Origin: Bacteroidales bacterium
Lineage (GTDB): Bacteria > Bacteroidota > Bacteroidia > Bacteroidales > Tenuifilaceae
Direction of reading: 5' to 3'
Assembly: GCA_008933525.1 (NCBI GenBank)
Contig: WBUV01000195.1
Span: forward strand, 1-6,380
Length of the DNA: 6,380 nucleotides
How positions within the stretch are numbered: the first letter of the stretch is position 1; every line of letters starts with the position of its first letter. Shown here one piece after another: positions 5,763 to 6,380 of the stretch. The notes below the pieces were generated by a model, which had not been told where the DNA came from, did not search any database, and saw only the letters and a program-made list of their open reading frames with translations. Position numbers and translations under genes: made by a program.

Positions 5763-6380
5763 GTGAAAAGATTGAAACAGCTGTTTTACAACTTTCTTTC
5801 ATCGGGAATTAGGGGTAGCCTAATTTACGAAGATGTTAGAAAGGCTACGCTTATCAATCTTTTTGCGCTATGTGGCATTGCATACCTTTTATTTTACAGC
5901 CACAGAATGTGGATGTTGGGCGACCCTAAGCTTTCGCTTATATATATTTACTGTATTGCGGTTATAATTCTAATGCAGATATATCTTCGCCTCAGACGAA
6001 GAATTCAATTTGTGAGTCATATACTGGCAATCGGATTAATTTCACTCGAGTTATTCTTTCTTTTTCGCAATGGATCCACCGACCTTAAGTTAACCAGCTA
6101 TTATGTTTTTCCTGGAATATACTGGTATTACATATTTCCACCGTTTTCAATTTTTATGCTTGGACGCAAAGTTGGTTCATTCTACAACATTGCGCTTATA
6201 GGCTTTACAATATTCTTCTTTTCGACAGATTACTTTGATGGTCATCTTTACGATAGAGAGTTTAAAGTTAGACTACTCTCGGTGTATAGCGCAATTTTTT
6301 TCTTCTCGTTCTTTTTTGAGTCCGTTCGTAAAATAACTTTCAGCGCATTCGAAAAAACTTACAGCAAAAAAATTCAGTAT
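5763..6380 (+). CDS. Six-helix integral membrane protein, likely sensory N-terminus of a signalling protein (3' truncated by window edge)
   Basis: An open frame of 206 codons runs from GTG 5763 to the window end without a stop. An in-frame TGA at 5736-5738 and no intervening ATG make the GTG the best start; the next Met is residue 49, inside the hydrophobic region. Six hydrophobic segments are visible at about 28-45, 56-74, 84-101, 115-133, 137-155 and 169-186, with a basic N-terminus and Arg clusters (LRLRRR, 75-80) suggesting a cytoplasmic N-terminus. The stretch GIYWYYIFPPFSIFMLGRKVG (118-138), then YDREFKVRLLSVYSAIFFFSFFFESVRK, recalls the membrane-embedded input domains of sensor kinases, diguanylate cyclases and SpoIIE-type phosphatases. 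The last 20 residues are polar and Lys-rich, as at the start of a signalling helix or coiled coil. The output domain is outside the window, so the type of signalling protein cannot be told. It is divergent from the ABC-F gene across 222 bp; no convincing promoter was found. Confidence 0.75.
   Translation, partial: MKRLKQLFYNFLSSGIRGSLIYEDVRKATLINLFALCGIAYLLFYSHRMWMLGDPKLSLIYIYCIAVIILMQIYLRLRRRIQFVSHILAIGLISLELFFLFRNGSTDLKLTSYYVFPGIYWYYIFPPFSIFMLGRKVGSFYNIALIGFTIFFFSTDYFDGHLYDREFKVRLLSVYSAIFFFSFFFESVRKITFSAFEKTYSKKIQY

Noticed and set aside
1..6380. A new defence, mobile or biosynthetic system spanning the window
   Set aside because: The complete genes belong to well-known families in ordinary arrangement. 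There is no transposase, integrase, nuclease, toxin-antitoxin pair or CRISPR repeat. The patatin gene has no cyclase or CD-NTase partner nearby, as a CBASS system would need.

Overview
The window is AT-rich and looks like chromosomal DNA from a member of the Bacteroidota. The genes lack clear Shine-Dalgarno sequences. A good TAnnTTTG box (the -7 element of Bacteroidetes promoters) lies just upstream of the ABC-F gene, and a second candidate lies upstream of guaD. The protein sequences also read as Bacteroidota-like, but no database search could be run, so the phylum assignment is inference.

Layout. (1) Positions 2-988, plus strand: the 3' part of a YbdG/MscM-type mechanosensitive channel gene, cut by the left edge and closed by a strong hairpin terminator at 1013-1046. 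(2) Positions 1185-1658, plus: guanine deaminase (guaD) behind a plausible promoter. (3) Positions 1683-1741: a 59-nt, almost fully paired hairpin that resembles a dispersed palindromic intergenic repeat. (4) Positions 1783-2706, plus: a cytoplasmic patatin-like serine hydrolase. (5) Positions 2701-3438, minus: the rRNA 2'-O-methyltransferase RlmB. It converges on the patatin gene with a 6-bp overlap, in which one TTATAA hexamer supplies both stop codons. (6) Positions 3537-3587: three tandem copies of a degenerate CTTATTNTCT unit. (7) Positions 3579-5540, minus: a two-domain ABC-F ATPase with a TAnnTTTG promoter at 5562-5569. (8) Positions 5541-5762: a divergent intergenic region with repeated TTAG(T/C)TAA-type boxes. 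(9) Positions 5763-6380, plus: a GTG-started six-helix membrane protein, probably the sensory N-terminus of a signalling protein, cut by the right edge.

The genes do not form one pathway. They cover osmotic protection (channel), purine salvage (GuaD), lipid or ester hydrolysis (patatin), ribosome modification (RlmB), ribosome-associated ATPase activity (ABC-F) and probable membrane sensing. rlmB and the ABC-F gene lie on one strand with 140 bp between them and both concern the ribosome, so co-transcription is possible. I see no phage, transposase, CRISPR, toxin-antitoxin or defence signature, and no convincing new multi-gene system. The unexplained material is mostly non-coding: the 59-nt hairpin, the tandem repeat that carries the ABC-F stop codon, the repeated boxes in the divergent promoter region, and the palindrome in the guaD promoter.
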